Shown here in pieces: positions 61,823 through 64,000 of a stretch of DNA of 64,000 bases (positions within the stretch are counted from its first letter, which is position 1; each line of letters opens with the position of its first letter). The DNA is from Sphingobacterium sp. N143. GTDB taxonomy: Bacteria; Bacteroidota; Bacteroidia; Sphingobacteriales; Sphingobacteriaceae. The DNA lies in assembly GCF_030325625.1 (NCBI RefSeq), contig NZ_JACAIS010000009.1, forward strand, positions 186,001 to 250,000, written 5' to 3'. The position numbers and the translations under genes were made by a program. The notes below the pieces were generated by a model. That model had not been told where the DNA came from. It worked only from the letters and a program-made list of their open reading frames with translations, and searched no databases.

Positions 61823-62631
61823 TACAATATATTTAGGTTACGATGATCTATTTTGGGGTCTGCTGATGTGTGTCGCAAATTTTTTATGACTTCATCAAGA
61901 TCCCAATGGTCCAGGTGGGGAATATCGATTTGATAGTGAATTTCAATTTCTTTATTTCGCAGGGTTTCAATCCGGACGATATTGGAGTTGTCTCGGAGTG
62001 AGAATATTGCCGCCCTGTTTTCATGATCTGCCTCGGTTAATGTATCCAGATTTCTCATAATCATAACTGTTGCCAATAAATCCAACTTGGGATAGTAGAA
62101 AGTCCCGTTGTTACCGACGCTGGTATCTATTCGGTATCCGACACTCTCAGCCAGTTTTACGGTATATGGGGCGCATAAGGCAAATAACGATTTGATTCCG
62201 ATCTGGGTACTGATCGCTGCTCCAGCTCTTGTGAGGAAGATACTGCCAATGCCATAGCCGGCGATCTCCCGGGAGTTCCATAGGCCACAGCCCTCTCCGG
62301 TACCATGAAGGGCGTAGTCGTATACTAAATCGTAGATACGTGCATCCATAGCGCCTGTAGCCTGTTCTATCGGTAGTGGCTCACTCCCTCCAGCGGCATG
62401 TATCCGGACTCCGCCATATACTTTCTCGCCATCAAGTGACTCCACAATAAGTACGAAAGATGCAGGATTATACATCCAGTCATTTCTGGAAGAGGTAACT
62501 TTCTTGACACCTATTGCTGTCAAGACGTGGGCATGCCCCTCTATAAAACGTTCACAGGTCTTCGGATCGTCGATAGCCCGAAATGCTCTTAATCTAACTA
62601 CCGGACGTCCTTCGTTGAATAATAATGCCAC
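61822..62631 (-). CDS. GNAT-fold acyltransferase-like protein, possible signal synthase
   Basis: 269 residues. The first 190 residues read as an acyltransferase fold of the GNAT/FeeM/LuxI type: a long N-terminal part (RAFRAIDDPKTCERFIEGHAHVL), the strand VLIVESLDGEKVYGGVRIHA, then GYGIGSIFLTRAGAAISTQIGIKSLFAL as the acyl-CoA pyrophosphate loop and helix, and ESVGYRID as the closing strand. The remaining 80 residues are unassigned. FeeM and LuxI relatives make N-acyl amino acids and homoserine lactones. I infer this only from the fold pattern; a plain acetyltransferase is the alternative. First gene of the operon. Confidence 0.6.
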   Translation of the reverse strand: MALLFNEGRPVVRLRAFRAIDDPKTCERFIEGHAHVLTAIGVKKVTSSRNDWMYNPASFVLIVESLDGEKVYGGVRIHAAGGSEPLPIEQATGAMDARIYDLVYDYALHGTGEGCGLWNSREIAGYGIGSIFLTRAGAAISTQIGIKSLFALCAPYTVKLAESVGYRIDTSVGNNGTFYYPKLDLLATVMIMRNLDTLTEADHENRAAIFSLRDNSNIVRIETLRNKEIEIHYQIDIPHLDHWDLDEVIKNLRHTSADPKIDHRNLNIL

Positions 62632-62907
62632 CGAAATGCTCTAATTTATCGTTGAGACACAAAACTAATCAATAAAAAGCAAAGCTGTTTATCGGTCTGC
62701 CAAATAAACAGCTTTATGATTTGCCCTTTACAAAAGACCGTATTTCAGCAGAGCTAGGCAGAAGTAGGCTTAAATTTGTCTATCAGTGCTATATCAACGG
62801 CTTTATGAAACGGTTTTTATCGACCTGTCTTGTCTAAGACAGTCAAGCAAGAAGAACCCCTGAATACCAGTATTTTTTTTGAAAGGGGAATCGCTATCTT
62901 CAACCCT
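62632..62907. other. Divergent promoter region with hairpin
   Basis: Between the GNAT-like gene and the lipoprotein gene. AAAGCTGTTTAT (62681-62692) pairs with ATAAACAGCTTT (62704-62715). No plus-strand gene precedes it, so it is more likely a leader structure than a terminator. Confidence 0.45.
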
Positions 62908-64000
62908 ATGAAAAGACTGTTATTTTTACCCCTGTGTATGTTAGTCGGTGGGACTATTTCTATTGGAATGTCAGGCTGTGCTGAAGGAGCGAAAAAGAGG
63001 GGTGTCCAAAAGGAAGATTCGATACAAAATAACCTAACGGCGAGCAAAGATACCGCGGAAAAATTCCCTCCATTACCGATCAACTACGATCAGACAAAGG
63101 TCCTGAAAAATCTGTACGTAACCGACCGGGCTGGTGTCGTTCTGCGCCAGGGGGCGGATGAAAGTGCTCCAGCACTTGGAAAATATCCCTATGGAACAAA
63201 ACTGGATATCATCGCTGAGGAGGGTGAATGGATTGCGGTGATGGATCGTATCCAGCGGGATTATAAAGGTGCTGATGGCGAAACCAATGATGTAACACAA
63301 TGGGAAAAAGTATATGTCGAGAAATCTAAGATAGGCAGCCACGATAAAATTACAATTTCACCCAAAGATTTAAATCTCATCGTCTCGCAACACGTTAAAG
63401 GGCAAGAACGTTATTATGAACGGGGGCATCAATTGGATGAATATCTGCACTTGGAGCTGATTAGTGAACAAGATTTTATACAGGCAAGGAAAACCGCCGA
63501 AGATTGTTTGATCAGAGATACACTATCTTACCCAAAACATGATCATGTTTTAGAGCTTCCCCTAGTAAATGGCAAGAAACTTATATTTAAAGATAAAAAG
63601 ACCGACAGCGATGATGAGGCTGAATTTAACTATATAGGGCATTGCGACGCGCTGAATGCTTTTGCCATTGCGGGAAATTATTGGGAGAGCGGCGATGTCA
63701 GGTTGTTCGATCGGCACGACGGACAGCTTATTGTAGCATGCAAAGATTATCCTTACCTCTCCCCAGATAAAAATTATTTGATGACGTTGCATGCCGACCC
63801 TTATGAATCTACTGGAGATCTAACAATCTTCCACGTGAAACAAGACAAAATAAGTCAGATGATTTTTTTAAGTTTCCGGCAATGGATGCCCTCAGTAGAT
63901 ACTCATTTGATCTTTTGGGGCAAAGACGGGCATATATATGCTGCAGTAAATCATAAGGATGCCTATTGGGATGAAAATGGCAGCCTAAAAGAAAAGCACC
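62908..64000 (+). CDS. Lipoprotein with SH3-like region, truncated by window end
   Basis: At least 364 residues from ATG 62908; the frame is still open at the end of the window. Signal peptide II with MSGC (Cys24). Residues about 70-110 (NLYVTDRAGVVLRQGADES, then KLDIIAEEGEWIAVMD) read like a bacterial SH3-like domain, the type that often accompanies cell-wall binding. The rest has no recognisable family so far. A parS-like sequence (63827-63842) lies in the gene. It is divergent from the sensor operon. Confidence 0.8.
   Translation, partial: MKRLLFLPLCMLVGGTISIGMSGCAEGAKKRGVQKEDSIQNNLTASKDTAEKFPPLPINYDQTKVLKNLYVTDRAGVVLRQGADESAPALGKYPYGTKLDIIAEEGEWIAVMDRIQRDYKGADGETNDVTQWEKVYVEKSKIGSHDKITISPKDLNLIVSQHVKGQERYYERGHQLDEYLHLELISEQDFIQARKTAEDCLIRDTLSYPKHDHVLELPLVNGKKLIFKDKKTDSDDEAEFNYIGHCDALNAFAIAGNYWESGDVRLFDRHDGQLIVACKDYPYLSPDKNYLMTLHADPYESTGDLTIFHVKQDKISQMIFLSFRQWMPSVDTHLIFWGKDGHIYAAVNHKDAYWDENGSLKEKH
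63827..63842. promoter_or_regulatory. parS: parS-like site inside the lipoprotein gene
   Basis: TCTTCCACGTGAAACA differs only at its second base from the classical parS. It lies within the coding region, as many parS sites do. Confidence 0.6.

Overview
The window looks like a chromosome segment of a low-GC Bacteroidota, most likely of the Sphingobacterium/Pedobacter group. Support: most promoters I can recognise use the Bacteroidota -7 box TAnnTTTG; several products are typical of the phylum (futalosine hydrolase MqnB, DUF3078 protein, DUF6263 and DUF6952 proteins, the Ig-like lipoprotein beginning CASIQQPTGGPKD, tricorn-like S41 proteases). Genus is a guess. About 60 protein genes, three tRNA genes (Tyr-GTA, Arg-CCT, Lys-CTT) and a dozen hairpin terminators are supported. 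I saw no rRNA, CRISPR array, insertion sequence or riboswitch.

Layout. 1-12.5 kb: 3' end of scpA, thiL, nadA, then a 2.1-kb AT-rich gene-free interval, nadB, a gamma-carbonic-anhydrase-like gene, an Ig-like lipoprotein, mnmG and an ABC-F ATPase. Two near-perfect parS sites lie between mnmG and the ABC-F gene, and DnaA-box-like sites lie at the right end of the gene-free interval, so this part may be at or near the replication origin. 12.5-30 kb: housekeeping genes (apaG, an RsmI-like methylase, Nif3, a zinc-ribbon protein, a first tricorn-like protease, a CPBP protease, cdsA, anmK, gcvH, pdhB, mqnB, queD-like, folE). 30-34 kb: an envelope group with two glucosaminidases, a regulatory-domain protein, a DUF3078 protein and an amidase. 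34-46 kb: a PIG-L deacetylase/small membrane protein/sodium symporter operon, a peroxiredoxin/thioredoxin group, tRNA-Tyr, tRNA-Arg, an MFS transporter and a second tricorn-like protease.

46.2-57.2 kb looks like an accessory region. A large serine recombinase gene runs antisense through the terminator and into the 3' part of tRNA-Lys. Beyond it is a compact eleven-gene operon for carotenoid synthesis and light protection: MarR regulator, crtI, crtB, an unknown secreted protein, an SRPBCC protein, crtZ, a lycopene cyclase, a lipocalin, a photolyase/cryptochrome, idi and a TIGR01777 epimerase. The expected pathway is phytoene to lycopene to beta-carotene to zeaxanthin; the GGPP synthase is not in the window. 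A decayed coding remnant lies at the right edge.

57.2-64 kb: a stand-alone response regulator, facing a four-gene operon read on the minus strand: a GNAT-fold acyltransferase-like protein, a SAM methyltransferase, a 7TM-type sensor histidine kinase and a receiver-kinase hybrid. This may be a signal-making and signal-sensing module, and is my main candidate for an undescribed system. The window ends inside a lipoprotein gene with an SH3-like region.
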